From Podila epigama (taxonomy: Eukaryota; Mortierellomycota; Mortierellomycetes; Mortierellales; Mortierellaceae): a DNA stretch of 34,480 nucleotides. The DNA lies in contig JAAAVE010000090.1 of NCBI GenBank assembly GCA_015679605.1, forward strand, positions 1 through 34,480, given 5' to 3'. Shown here piece by piece: positions 1 to 12,230 of this stretch. The notes beneath the pieces are model-generated. The model was not told the DNA's origin and made no database searches. It saw only the letters and a list, made by a program, of their open reading frames with translations. The translations under genes were made by a program, and so were the position numbers. The number at the start of each line of letters is the position of its first letter. Position 1 is the stretch's first letter.

Positions 1-70
1 ATTTTAATATAATGTTTCCGTCTCCTCAAACTTGTTCAGCAAAACTGACGCGTTTTTCCAACTATTCTAG

Positions 71-812
71 TCGCTTAACATTAATGCGTTGACGATATCA
101 TCCACGTCGACAAAACCTTCAACCATTGCTCTCGAGTCGGTTATAGTCCGAGAACAGCTCTCGGTCGTCAGTGCGAGTGGCGATATTCGAGCGGCAGTCG
201 GAATGACCATCTCGACGTTGCCGTTTCCACGCGAACAATCCTATACCCCAGGTTGTACCATCACAATCACAATCGCCATCACCCTCATCCTCACCCTCAC
301 CCTCACCCTCACCCTCACCTTCTTCTCCTTTGCCACCATCACCATCTTTGACGCCTTCGACAGATGCGGAAGAGGTCTCAGCTTTAGTGAGTCTCAACAC
401 CTTGGACGGTGAAGTCCAATTTGATTTCAAGGCATGGAATCAGAGCTGTACCTTTAAAGTGGATTCGCCCCTTATCCAGGTCGTCAAAGGCGGTGTTGTG
501 GTTTTGCCGTTTGCGAATCACACTGATGGTGTTGGGAACGGTGGCCATCTACGATGGAACGAGACGCGACTGGACCAAGATGGGTTGTCACTCAATACAA
601 CTGGTTATCATTCCATCACAGGCCTGTTCAAACCTTTATCAGCAACAACGACCGTTACAAAGCGGCCCACAACGACGACGAGTTTGACCACAGCTTCCGC
701 GACACCGTCTAGTGCAGGTGTATCTATGGGTTCAAGAGGAGCCGGTGGCTCTCTGCTCCCTGCACGGGTGATTGTTCAAGCCAACAAGAGAGTCTACATC
801 AACTTTCCATAG
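71..812 (+). CDS. 3' part of a gene for an extracellular-looking protein (5' end outside the window)
   Basis: I read two exons, 71-251 and 364-812. The first follows an acceptor (ctattctag) preceded by a pyrimidine-rich stretch and a branch-like actgac. It is open in one frame and ends one base into a codon at cag|gttgta. The second starts after cttcgacag at 363 in a different frame, and G+AT restores an Asp codon, so a 112-bp phase-1 intron joins the frames. The stop is at 810-812. The visible part is about 209 residues. It carries four N-glycosylation sequons (NQS, NHT, NET, NTT), a beta-rich stretch with VVKGGVVVLPFANHT, then a Thr/Ser-rich linker and a C-terminal VYINFP. This suggests a secreted or luminal protein, but no family is recognised. 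It converges with the gene ending at 1132. The exon structure is inferred from phase and splice signals only. Confidence 0.5.
281..321 (+). repeat. (CACCCT)n hexamer tract, probably intronic
   Basis: About six imperfect copies of a pyrimidine-rich hexamer lie between the proposed donor at 252 and acceptor at 363. The tract is open in both forward frames used here, so it mimics a Ser-Pro or Thr-Leu coding repeat. It also fits well as a polypyrimidine tract upstream of the acceptor. Confidence 0.7.
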
Positions 813-1131
813 AACACCATCCACATTTTTTTTTTTTTTGTAATATTTTTTTTACATTGTAATAATAGAATTGTACATATCTTGGTCCTGTAACCTAGAA
901 GTTGACATGAAGCGAAGCATGAAAAAAAAAGGCAACCCGACATGGGGTGAAAGATGCACAAAATGTCAAGAACTTGGGACATTTTTTTTCGTAATTTTCA
1001 TGTTTTTCCTTCCCACAAAGCACAACTTGTGGTACTTTTTGACAAAATTGTATTATTTTCTACTCATTACTACCGCTAAAAACAAAAACAAAAACAAAAA
1101 AATGGAAACTCGAGTATTATGTCAGGTATTA
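813..1131. other. Convergent intergenic region
   Basis: This is the 3' flank of two converging genes. It is A/T-rich, with T tracts near 827-851 and 980 and an A-rich stretch near 1078-1101. The T runs and the aataatagaa near 860 fit fungal 3' end formation. No gene or RNA is seen. Confidence 0.6.
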
Positions 1132-3786
1132 TCATGATTCAGGCACAGTCGTTGGGTTGCGGACACCTGTCCGTCGAGGACGTGACGTGATAGCCTTGTT
1201 CACAAGGATCTCACCACTGCGCTCGGCCGGCTCCAATCCAAGCGAATCTTTTGCTGTCTTGTCTTTAGCTTCTGCAGCAGTCGTATCAACTGATGACGAG
1301 GTTGTAGAAGGCAAAGACAAAGAAGATGGCAGTGGTTCTGCATCCGCTTCATATCCTGTGCCATTGTCCTCTTTGCCTATACTCTTGTTGACCCCGCTCT
1401 CCGTCTTGGTTGGTGTAGTGGCCAGAGGCACTACTGAGGCTGACTTTATCTCCTTGAGCGCTGGCCGTGCAGTCCGTGTCTTGGTATCGACATTCAGCTT
1501 CAAAGACGAAGATGATGAGGACCTAATGTCCACACTCTGGCTCCCTTGTCGTCTCAGTCGTTCTCCTCCTTCTTTCACATGGCTAAGCGTACTCCTACGA
1601 CCTGTCAAAACCACAGTAGGTGTAGTCGGTGGAGGAGGCAACGATGGTAAAGGCGCAAGCAACTCACTGGCCGTCAATGGCACTTTACTCTTTGGTAACT
1701 CTGCATGCGCCGTACTCCGTTCTTCCAAAAACCGTCGAATCTTTTCAGCTTCCGAAACAACCTCATTCGATTCTTCGACCTTTGTGTCCCAACTCGAGAC
1801 AAGGTTGCGGATATGAGTACTCGTCAAGGCTCGCTTTCGAGGTTGACCTCGTACAATCGGTGGAGGAGGCGCTGCTGCCTTTCGCGCTTCTTCTTCCTAA
1901 TGGATGACATATGGCCCATGAGATTTTTTTTCGATAGGTAGTGCACATGAGTCAGCTGGTCTCTACAAAAAAAAGGAACATCTCTGTGTAAAAAGAAAAG
2001 CATGGTAGGTTTTCTCTTTCTTTACCTCACGCTCTTGTTCACGTTCGTCAAGGACACTGCCTTTGCCCGCTAGTTTCCGTCCAAGGATATTTTCCACCTT
2101 GTCAGCCAATGATTTTGGAATGGCCACTGGCTCAACATGAGCACGGTCACCTCGTTGCTTGCCATAAGAACCATAATGGGAAGCTGTATGAGCGCGTGGT
2201 CGCGTCGAAGGCGGCGCTGACAACGAAGAAGAAGAAGAACTCTTTTGTGCTTTTGGATCATCATCCTCATCATCCGAGACCAAGATGGCTTGAATCTTTT
2301 TCACAGAACGCAAATTGGCAGTGATTGGGATTTTGGCCAATTCTTCCTTCTTGCGTCGTTCTTCTTCTTGCTGCATGATGCGGGCTTGTACTAGATTGGT
2401 AGGGATATTAGGCGTTTGTAATTGACGAAGTGTAGGGTTGATGCTACTCTTTGGTCTCTGTGATCCAGCGGCATTATTATTGTTATTGATGGAGGAGGGG
2501 TTTGCCTGTAGGTGGATAGTTGGGACTGGAGGAGAGTCGGATGGTGGACAAAACTGGAATGCGCTGCTGCTTGGTGAAGAAGTGGTATGTCGGCGCGGAG
2601 ACATGAAGGGCCGGTCAAAGACTGAACGCGACCGTGACCTTGGCGTCGAAGGTGAGGCGACACTGGAAGTGATGTTGACAGTAGGTGTAGGAAGGGTCGT
2701 TGTTGCAGTTGCAGTTTCTTTCGCCGCTGTCTTTTCTTTTGCAGCAGTCTTTGAGACAATTGTAGCCTCGGTTGTGTCTTCTTTTGTCTGAACTGCAGGG
2801 GAAGGAGAGCAAGACGAGAGATGCTCAGGCAACGGAGTTGTTGGTGAATGTACCTGTGCTTGCGCCTGTTCTTGTTGCGTTTGCTGTTGTTCTTGTGATG
2901 CGGTCAAATCCAATTGTTGGTCGACGCCTTGATGTTGCGCTGGCGTTTGATCGGCTCTTTTGTCAACAACAGCAAGCCCCTCTAGTGTCTCAGAATGAGC
3001 TGTTGTTGCTCTCACCGTTGAAGGTAGAGTTGCAGTTATTGTTGTTGTTGTTGTTGTTGTTGATGTAGTGGTCGTTGGTGTGCCAGTTGCTATCCTCCGA
3101 GATGTTGACACTTGTCCTTGTCCTTGTTCTTGATCTTGTTCTTGACTTTGACCTTTAGAGGACTTGACCCCCGACTCTGTCGTGCTCAAAGTAATCTTTG
3201 TGCGAGAGCCAGAGCCAGAGTCTGAGATGGGAGTCTGAGCAGTGGATGGAGAAGGGGTAGAAGAGGATTCTGTAGAGAACTGGCTAGGCACGAGTGCGCC
3301 GACATTGCGTCTCCGTGATGCCCTCTTGTTGATACCCTCGACGGTACTTTGAGACGACGATGAGGATGAGGATGAGGATGATGTAGATGTGGCCTGTTGT
3401 CCTGGTGAGGGGAGTTTGGAGCAGCTCAGGGAAGGATCCTCACGAGCAGCAATCATGTCCTTGATTGATTCCTTCTTTAGACTTGATATGGAAGAGATCG
3501 AGTTGGCAGTGGACGATGATGATGAGGATGAAGTAGACAAGGAGGCGTATGGATTATGGATCTTTTTGGGTATCTTTTGTTCCTTTTGGACAGTGCCTGC
3601 GACCTTGGCCTTGAGGAGCATGGCTGTGGCCTTGATCTTGGAAAGACCATCGTCTGGAGTGGATGGGGTGGTCGAGGTATGAGTTGGAGTTGGGGGTTGA
3701 GGAGAGTGATGGTGGTGGTGGTGGTTGGTGGACATTGGGAGAAGGATATTTGATCGGGATTCAACCCGCGTGGGATCTCTGCTCAT
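1132..3786 (-). CDS. Ser/Thr/Gln-rich disordered protein, one intron
   Basis: Two exons, 3786-2026 and 1896-1132, are joined by a phase-0 intron (donor gag|gtaaag at 2026/2025, acceptor cattag at 1897). The product is 841 aa. The start at 3786 is the first ATG in this frame. Most of the protein is low complexity: a run of six His near residue 22, long Ser runs, Thr runs, Gln-rich stretches and many SP/TP sites. More ordered, charged segments lie near the middle and C-terminus. They are a helical MQQEEERRKKEELAKI, then SLADKVENILGRKLAGKG, and after the splice a probable coiled coil around IRNLVSSWDTKVEESN and AEKIRRFLEERS. The exon junction falls inside a Glu/Arg-rich helix (REQERE|EEEARK), which supports the splice. 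I do not recognise the family. A scaffold or regulatory role is possible but unproven. Confidence 0.75.
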
Positions 3787-3813
3787 TGGAGGAATGGGAA
3801 TGAAGTGTGAGGT

Positions 3814-3852
3814 ATGAATGAATGAATGAATGAATGAATGAATGAATGAATG
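3814..3852. repeat. (GAAT)n / (ATTC)n microsatellite
   Basis: About nine near-perfect tetranucleotide units lie just upstream of the start codon at 3786, in the 5' flank or leader of the minus-strand gene. Confidence 0.9.
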
Positions 3853-4155
3853 AGAATGAGAAATGAGAAAAAGAAAAAGAAGAAAAGAAGAGAAAGGTCA
3901 TTGAATGTGCCATACCCTAAATGTACCCATGTGTCCCATGTCACCATGTCCCCATTGTCAAGAACTGGGGCATGCCTCAACACACAAACAAACATGCCTC
4001 AACACAAAAAACAACACAAAAAATAAAAACAAATAAAAACACCACGTTCTCCTTGACCCATTGGATGTTTTGTATTATTGTCTTTACCCATCCTCGTCAA
4101 TGTCAATGTGGTACAGTACAGCATTGAGCAGAAGTTGGATAACTTGGAATACATC

Positions 4156-4210
4156 CAGATAGATAGACAGACAGTACAGACAGACAGAACAGACAGACAA
4201 ACAGATAGAC
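4156..4210. repeat. Compound (GATA)/(GACA) microsatellite
   Basis: Imperfect alternating GATA and GACA units, interrupted by short CAGTA and CAGAA variants. A similar compound tract occurs at 14579-14652 behind another minus-strand gene. Confidence 0.85.
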
Positions 4211-4633
4211 ATGCATACATTTTATTCAACTATGGACATGCATGCATGCAAGTATACATTTGCATTTGGTGCCATGCCATGCCATGGTATCACGGTATCC
4301 CATCCTATCTGACTGACCACAAGGTCAACAACATCAAGTGTCATCGAGGCAAAGAATGGATGGCCATGCCATGCTCATTTATTTTGCTCGTTTGCTCGTT
4401 GTATTGTTCAAAGGAGAAAAGATATTCTTGTCTATCCATCCATTGTTGTTCACCAACATCCACCACGTCCTCATTCCCCCTCATTCCCCCCTATGCATGC
4501 CTACACCGTGACATGGTGAGCGTGATTTTTTTTTTATTATTATTATTATTGTCATTTGTTTGGACAATTGCCAATATAATTATAATTGCGCATATGCACA
4601 CATACTCACTCGCACTCACACCACACCACCTAT

Positions 4634-7600
4634 CTATGTCAATGCTGCAAGAGACATTGACCGTCGTTGTTGTAGAGGTTGTTGCTGCTGAGGATGAACA
4701 GGTCCATGTGCATGGCCATGTCCACCCAACAAGTTACCAAACAGCCGCAAGGGTCGGTTCCATCCAGTCCGCTGCTGTTGTTGGACTTGCAATGCTTGTG
4801 TTTGAACCTGAACCTGAACCTGAACCGGGTCCTGCCTAGCATGGCCCTCGCCACTGCCCGACGACAAGATCGGCATCGCAGAATGTCTCCTCCTTTCTCT
4901 TTTACCATTATTATTACGACTATTATTGTTACCATTTCCATCCTCCACACCTTCATCTGTTCCTTGTCCATTCTCCATATCGTTGCCATGGTCTTCTTCT
5001 ATGTCTTCATATGCACGAGCAGCAGCAGCAGGAGTAGCAATAGCAGTAGCAGTAGCAGTAGCAACTGCCCTTCCTTCAACGTCCCCACTCTCCTCATCTT
5101 GGTCAAAATCGTCACTATCGTCATGATTCGAATGCCCATCGGAATCACTATTGTTGCCAAGGGCATGTAGAACTGAACGCATCACAGCTTCATCCTCAAA
5201 ACGGGCCGCCACAGCCTCCCGACGACGACGACGACGATGCTCGTCTTGCTCACTCATCATCCCACATGCAGCCCTCTGCATCACGCGTGAGCGCAAGAGG
5301 CGAGACCGATCTGACCGTTGTGTGCGACTCGATTGTCCCCCCTCAAGAGATGGTCTTTCGCTAGACCCTTCTTCTTCATCATCGTCTTCTTCTGCTGCAT
5401 CGACATCATCATCCACTTCTCTTTCTTCATCTTCATCGTCATCTTCACGCCTCTCTTGTCGTTGCTGACAATGGGATGATGATGGTGGTGGATTTGTATC
5501 CAAATGGGGTGTAGACCCTTCAGAGTTGCTGCTAGTGGACTCTTCTGAACGATGACTAGATCGAATACGTGACGATTGTTGTTGTTGCTGCTGCTGTTGT
5601 TGTTGTTGCTGTTGCTGTTGTTGTGAACGAGGCAAGGTATGGAACCGGGGCATACATCTGTCCTCAAGACTCGTTGCAATATTGGCAGCTGCCTGCAAAT
5701 GTTCAATCCAGGTCAGAGTATCGATTCGATCCTTACATTCAATCAAGATGGTTCGGTCGCAGGCTCGGATACGAATCACATTCGGTCGTTGCTTGTAATC
5801 GTTTGCAATCTCACATCGCGCCATCTGTAGACTAATATTTCGTACATGGAGTCTTGGTACATCTTCCATATCGACAGCATACAGTCTCAAAGATGTTCCA
5901 CGTAGATGAGCAAACGTTCGTCTACATGAAGAAGAAGAAGAAGAAAAAGAAAAAATACACGCGTTAAAAACAATGACACACACCCTTTTTTTTTGTCAAT
6001 TCCCAAGTCATGTCCAGTTCATCTCTGTCACGCAAACATTACTTCCAGGGCCGGCGGTATGGTCTCAAGCTTCCAATGAGCTCCGTCTTGCGGTTCACAC
6101 AACCTTCCCTAAAGACAGTGCAGCTATACCGAGGAAGGACCTCTTGTCCTTGCTCCGGTCGAGCCTCAACCTTTGGAAAGTCCTTATACTTGATCACCGC
6201 CTCCCAGTAGGAAGGCGGCTGTGACAGAGCGAGGCTCGACAATGGAATCTTGGCCATAGGAGGAGGAGGAGGAGGAGGCAGTTCACATGAACCTCGAGAA
6301 CCAACAATGGTCTCCGTCGATGGTGTCGTCGTAGACTGGCGATCTCTGGTTTCGCTGCCAGATAGCAACTCTAGGCTCTCGCGACGCGTGTCTGAACCTC
6401 CGATTCCAGCTGAAGAATCTTCAACATGCCTACGATCAAAGAGTCTCTCTGATTCTGATTCGACTCTTGTCATGTCCGGGATCTCATCTGCATAGAAATA
6501 CAGTTGTTGTTGGAAGAGGGGATGGATGGATTGAAGCTGGTTGCTGGTCTGAGCAAAGAGTAATCTATGATGCTGATCCTGTTGTTGCTGCTGATTTGGC
6601 TGCGGCTGTTGTTGTTGTTGCTGTTGCTGCTGCTGCTGTTGTTGCTGTTGTTGCAACGTCGTGTCCGTCTCCACTGTACAATCGACAGAATTCCTGTTAC
6701 TATAAGAGTGATTGACATTACAAGGATCTCCTCCTTCAGCAACACCTTCTCGCTCTGACGGGAATATTGACGTCAACAACCGACTCCACATGGACGATTG
6801 AACACCCAACGACATGTGCCGACGCGAGGAGGCCGACAATCGCCGTTCTACATGGTCATCTTGCATCGACATACGAACGCTACCGGGTCTAGAATTTGGA
6901 TTGCTGCTTCCTGAACCACCACCCATACTACCACCACCGCCTCCTCCTCCATGAAGAGAGACTCGGTCGTTGACAATCCAACCTGCAGAAAATCGATCCA
7001 ACTCATCGCCTTGTGACCGTCTCCTGAACGAGGACGACGAACGACGGTTCTGTCGCCGCGCCTGGAGATGCTGGTAATAGGGTGGGATCGGATCAGGTGG
7101 ACCAATGGACCGTGGGATGTCACAGGATGCAGCACCTCGAGTAGGGATAGCAGCGTTGTCGCTCCGCCTCCCCATCGAGCCATCCACAGAAGCTCTTGAC
7201 GTTGGCTGAGATGACAACGATGACGCGTCTTGACCACCGTTAGGCGCAGCGGTTGCTGTAGTAGGCGAGTTACTTGCTGTATTGGAGCCAGATAACTGAA
7301 ATGGGAAATTGAACGACCGTTGCTTCAATAATCGTGGGATATGTAGACGTCCATGCGCCGCTCGTGGTGGATGATGTATTTGATAGCCCTGAGGTATAGG
7401 TCGTGGCGTAGGAGGTGGTGGTGCCCACTTTTTGAAATCACCCTCGTCTTCCCGTTCATGACTCGTCGATGGCGATGGCGATGATGGCCGCTCCACCTGG
7501 ATGTTCTCAGAGAGGCGTGTTTCCAGAGCGGGAGGGGTTTGCTCAGTGGCAGACACTGGTTCCTCTGCCATGTCTCTCTCCTTTGAGGAATCAGAGTCGG

Positions 7601-10600
7601 CGTCAGGTCCTGTACTAGAAGGAGCGGTACCACAACTACTTGTACTTGTAGTGGGTGAGGCATGGTTCATGGTAGTGGATGTACTCTTTTCACGAACGAG
7701 CTCAAGTCCCATGGATGCTGGATGTGATGCCGTCAAAGGTGAGATTGGAAGATACGTTCCCGACTCGACTGCAAATCCGCCCCATTCGCTTCCATCGACC
7801 CCTGCATTGTCTCCTTCCTGTACTACTCTGGCCACTTCCTCATCATCACCAACATCATCATTATTATTATCATTTTCTTCTCTTCGACGGCATGAGCGTT
7901 CAGAGATGGCCAGATGATCGATGCTATTGTCCCTCTCTTGCTGAGAATGTTCCGGTTTGATCTGCAGGACGAGTAAATGAGATGACCCAGACTTTGTCAA
8001 CGGCTTTGAGGGATCCACAAGGAGTCGTTCTTTGATCTCCACGACGTCCACAGCAGATGTCGTGAAAAGTGTGAGGTCCTTGGACGGACTCGATTCTTCG
8101 ACTGCCTCTTGATCATGAGTATCGATCAGAGAAGGTGTGGACAAGGACTTTTCGCTCTCTGAACTCATCGTCTCAACATTGGCCAAGGGATGAGGAGTTG
8201 TTGTCCCGCTCGATTTCCGGACGTTCAGCTTTGGTGCCGTGGATGCGAGAACAGGCGATTGCTCTGCAGATGGCGAGGTCTGGGCTGGAGCTAGTGAGAA
8301 TGAGCTCGCTACTGTTGACTTTGATGCAATAGAACTCAGAGAAGGTGATGTGTATTGCGACATGGACGTCGAAGGCCGGGTGCTACCGCAACTATTATTA
8401 TTATTGTTATTGTTGTTGTTGCACGATGAGCTGGAGGTCTGAGATGTGAGTGATACTGAGGATGTTGGTGATGACGGAGATAAGGATAAACTCAGAGGAA
8501 CGTATGGCGACAATAACGACGATGACGACGGTGATGATGACGATGACAATGAGGTGCACGAGGAAGAAGATTCGAATCGGGATTGTAGCTTTGCAAAAGC
8601 TGTGGAAGGTGAAGGTGAAGGTGCAAGTGCTGGTGAAGATGTTGAAGGAGATGTTGAGGTCACTGCGGAGGTGGACGGAACGATTGAGGGCATGGGTGAG
8701 GAGGGTGCTGATGTTGCGACTGGTGCTGACGTTGAGGCGGATGATGAAACTAGCGTCTTTAGCTGGGCGCTGATACTGCGGACGCGAGCACCTGGCTGAC
8801 GCGGATAGTTGTTTGAGCCGCGATGAGTGTTTAAAGACTCTGTCCAGTCTCTCATGGCTGTGGCATCGGCTGGAGGCGGAGCCAGTTGGGAAATGGCCGA
8901 AGGAGACAGCGTGCCGGTTTGGATGTTAAGTTCGTTGTTGTTGTCTTCCTTGATGTATTCAGGCACACTTTGAATGCTCTGGTCCTGAATGCTGGGTACT
9001 TGCGTGTCAGCGTTGTCAGGTATCTTTTTGATGTTGTTGTTTGAACAGGGATTCATTCATGTTTGTAGTAATGGTGGTTAGAGAGGGCAACAAACAAAGC
9101 AGTGGCCAACAATGAAGCAAAAGAATAGTCAAATTGTAGTAAAAGATTAAAAGAAAAGAAAAGAATACCTTACCACTATATGTATGAGTGGAAGTGACGG
9201 AGATGGCGACGGAGATGATCGTGGTGGGATGATCCCTAGACTGGGTACACTGTGATGGGCGCGAACCCTAGAAATGCTGCTGTCGCGTAGACGACGCGTC
9301 GGAGGTTCGCTACCCTTAACAGTCGTTTTTGTTGCTGTCGCCGTCTCTTGGAAATGGCGGCGAATCCACTTTTTGAAGGCAACCCAGTTTTGGTGTCGAA
9401 TAAAGAACCGTCGCTTCGCGAGGCGTGCTGCTTCTTGCTCAGAGAGGAGACAACCCTCAAGATATTCGAGATAGTCGAACGAGAATGTTATCGAGGCCCC
9501 AAGATGTGTGCGCTCTGTATCTGTGATTGAGAAGGGTCGATGGCTCGAGCCGTGGTCGCCGTTGTCAAGGTCTCTGTGTGTGAGGATGCAATAGTCGAGA
9601 TCGTCTTCGTCAAAGATGCTTGTATGTTTGGTATCAGCGAGGGATCGAATGAGGGGAGTTTGCGCGTCCGAATCTCCTTCAACGTCGACGATATCTGTGT
9701 AATCCTTCTCGGTGTGGAGTGGGTGAGGACTGAAGGAAGTAGAAGTAGAAGCGGCAGTCGAGTCGTTTGATGAAGATGGTGGATGAAGAGCAAATGATAC
9801 AGTGAGGGAGTAGGAGGCAGATGCTGAATGTGATGTTGCTGTGGATGATGTCGATGGCTGGGAATATGAATGGAAGTGAGGAGAATCACTCTGATGCAAT
9901 CCGTCAGGGATATTATGGGACGATAGCGTGTGGGCTAAAAGGGAAAGAGTAAAGAGAAAATTAAAGGATGTACAGAACAACAGTACAGAAAAAGAATGAG
10001 TAAGTGGCCACGGGCTTTTTTTTCGTTTTCTTTTTTTTGCAAGGAGGTGGAAGGCGAACAGCTAAAGTGTTTGACAACAAGAGCTTTTTTTCTCTCAGCA
10101 CAACAACAGGGGGCGGTGACAAGGGTAAAGAATCCAAGAGAGCCTACGACACAATGGGCATGGGGTGGATGGGATGCAGGCTGCAGACAGACGCACAGCA
10201 TAGGGATTGGTCATGGAGCAAGTGGGTGGAGAGTGAATGAACATGAACGAGCCGCTCTCAGATGGAAAAAAAATGGCAGTTCAGTACGCAAGGAAAGGTC
10301 TCTTTCAGTCTGGAAAGGGTTTCATGGCGTGGCCAAGACCATGAACCAGAACCAGTACCAAGTAACCAATACCAGAATCCAGTCGACAAGGACCAAGTCA
10401 AGGTCAAGTTCGAAAAGGTCCAAAGACAAGGCATTTAATAAAATTAACGGAGAAAAATGCCTTTTTTTCCATTTTAGTGTTGTGTCTGTGCTATGTGTGT
10501 GGAAGGGTATGTCATGTCTGTGCAAGATTCGGATGATTTAGAGCTTGGACCATTGGTGATGGCAAAAATATGAGGGCGAATGCCATCCTCACGATATGAC

Positions 10601-11559
10601 ATCCAGCTCAGAGGACGACAAGGGTTCAAAACGTACAGAACAAAAAAGAAGAATCGAGTGCCGTAGTTGGATGAATTGAAAAATAATAATAAAACAAAAA
10701 TGGCCGAAAGGAGGGAAGAGGAGGAAGAGGAGAGGCAAAAAAAACTAGGATATAACAGGATGCGATGTAATGGTGTAGTAATAACCATGCATCGGACGGT
10801 ATTTGCCTTACCTAACGTGCTGTCTTTGGTCACTGAGAGTGAGTGCTGAGCGTCAGTACTGTCAATGGGATTAGAGGTTGGCAGTGAATGGTGAGATGTA
10901 ATAGAAGACGAAGTAGAGTTGGGTGTTGGAAGGATGGATAAAGTGGAGAGGGAAGTGGACAAGAGGTGGCAAGTTGATATAGGTTGCGTCTCTTGTTTTT
11001 GTTCTTGTTCTTGGTCGTGTTGTGGTTGTCGCTGTTGTTGCTCCTGTTGCTGTTGTGGTTGTTGCAGCCGTTGTGGTTGATTATGCGATGGTGGATGAGG
11101 TAGAGATGGAGATGGACTCGATTGGTGGTTTTGGTGCTCAGTTGGATGAAAAAGACATGGGGCTGCAGTTGAGCAGTGGAGGGGGTCAGTTAAAGTGGTT
11201 GAAGCGACGAAAGGGGGTGGTGTTGGTGGTGAAGGCAATGGACCTTTACAGGGGTATGAGGAAGGGGTAGTGGAAGTAGTGGAAGTTGAGGGAGTGGTGG
11301 TTGTGATTGGTGGTAAAGGAAATGTCCGTGCTCGAGTGTCAGGAATGGTGCCTGGATGACAATGTTCTTGACCAAACGACGATGTGTCGATGCCTTCTTG
11401 AAACAAAAAAGACAGAGAGAGAAAATGTGGGAATGAAGGTGGGACGATGCAAAAGTGAAGGAAAGAGACAACACGAAAAGGAAAAGAAGAGAAAAAGAAT
11501 GAACGTCAACGTCAGTGTGAAGATGAAGCAAAAAAACCTGTCGCCCATGCAGCCATCAT
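4634..11559 (-). CDS. Very large PH-domain protein, mostly disordered; five-exon model
   Basis: Model exons: 11559-11538, 11396-10812, 9934-9174, 8984-6043, 5921-4634 (about 1865 aa). Best supported is the last junction: ccctggaa|gtaatg at 6043 to catgtag| at 5922 gives RRPWKRTFAHLRGTSLRLY in the middle of a PH domain (about residues 1406-1522). The domain runs from LPRYSCTVFREG to TLTWIEHLQAAA, with the invariant C-terminal-helix Trp. It resembles PH domains of fungal proteins such as yeast YHR131C. PH domains usually bind phosphoinositides or proteins at membranes. The 10812/9934 junction also keeps phase (G|CC) with strong signals, but the intron is 877 bp. The acceptor at 8984 is chosen from two in-phase AGs. 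The tiny first exon uses a poor donor (gttttt) and is a guess. The rest is Ser/Thr/Pro-rich, with poly-Gln runs and an acidic stretch after the PH domain. Two genes instead of one remain possible. Confidence 0.6.
5575..5623 (-). repeat. CAA/CAG repeat coding poly-Gln
   Basis: Mixed CAA and CAG codons encode an uninterrupted Gln run just C-terminal to the PH domain. Codon mixing suggests the tract is tolerated or selected at protein level rather than being a pure slippage repeat. Confidence 0.9.
6607..6653 (-). repeat. CAA/CAG repeat coding a second poly-Gln run
   Basis: A second mixed CAA/CAG Gln tract in the same protein, roughly 250 residues before the PH domain, followed by further Gln-rich sequence. 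Confidence 0.9.
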
Positions 11560-11746
11560 TTCATTTTGGGTGACAATGGGGTAAGCTGATAGCCATTGCC
11601 CAAACTTCCATTTGCCAGGACACACACGCAAACACAATGAACTCCACACCCTTTGGATTTTAGCCCTTAGGAACGATGCTTGCCAGTATAACTAACACCT
11701 TCAGGATGGATGACAAAGAATAGAGTAAAGAAAAAAGAAAAAACCT

Positions 11747-11774
11747 CATGCCATGCCATGCCATGCCATGTCAT
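11747..11774. repeat. (CATGC)n short tandem
   Basis: About five CATGC units (one CATGT). Copies of the same pentamer appear near 4270-4285 and 4363-4372. Confidence 0.85.
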
Positions 11775-12205
11775 GACAGCAATGCCTCCGTGAACCTGAC
11801 ATGAAGATATTTCGTAAAACAATGCAGTACGAATACAACTGCATATTGCCACTGCTTCTTTCCCTCATAGGCGCATAACGTTTTTTACATGATATCGCTG
11901 AAATGAGAAAGAGCAACAGTTGGGAAAAGTGGAGAAAGAAATAAATCGAAAGGAGGAGAGGGAGGTGTAACGAAGGGGCGGAAGCAGAATCAGGCAAGGA
12001 TATGGGGGGGGAAAGCGACGATGGGGACCATTGACAGGAGAGAATGATTAGCCCAAAGGTATTGGGCAGGAGTTCCGCCAGTCAGTGCGAAAAAAAAGGG
12101 CGGACAAAGGGAAAAAAGAGATGTAAGGAACTAGGAGGCCAATTGGATGTGACAGGTTATCTTTGCGCCACGAACGAACGTGTGAGAAGAGTTTGAAGAA
12201 AAGAA

Positions 12206-12230
12206 GATGATGATGATGATGATGATGATG
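12206..12230. repeat. (GAT)n microsatellite
   Basis: Eight perfect GAT units in noncoding DNA. Confidence 0.9.

Larger units (their letters stand above)
3787..4633. other. Intergenic region: promoter side of the 1132-3786 gene, 3' flank of the PH-domain gene
   Basis: No gene is supported. The region holds two microsatellites (3814-3852 and 4156-4210), CATGC-type repeats near 4237-4288, a T-run plus ATT repeat at 4528-4549, and A-rich stretches near 4004-4040. An open frame on the plus strand here is built mostly from these repeats. Confidence 0.6.

Noticed and set aside
1157-1816. 219-codon plus-strand frame
   Set aside because: It is antisense to exon 2 of the 1132-3786 gene, whose own frame is supported by a phased splice and a coiled-coil segment.
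3700-3725. Run of His codons as an engineered tag
   Set aside because: The tract is within a natural low-complexity N-terminus with mixed CAC/CAT codons and simple-repeat origin.
4078-4839. Long plus-strand open frame
   Set aside because: It is composed of microsatellite translation and then runs antisense to the end of the PH-domain gene; no protein-like composition.
5151-5468. Ser/Arg-rich plus-strand frame
   Set aside because: Mirror of acidic and Arg-rich coding sequence of the PH-domain gene.
8446-8799. Asp/Glu-rich plus-strand frame
   Set aside because: Antisense of a Ser/Thr-rich coding stretch (GAT/GAC opposite ATC/GTC); no independent signal.
10474-10811. Hydrophobic C-terminal extension of the 10812-11396 exon as a membrane anchor
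   Set aside because: The Phe/Leu/Ser runs are translated intron sequence beyond a strong gtaagg donor.
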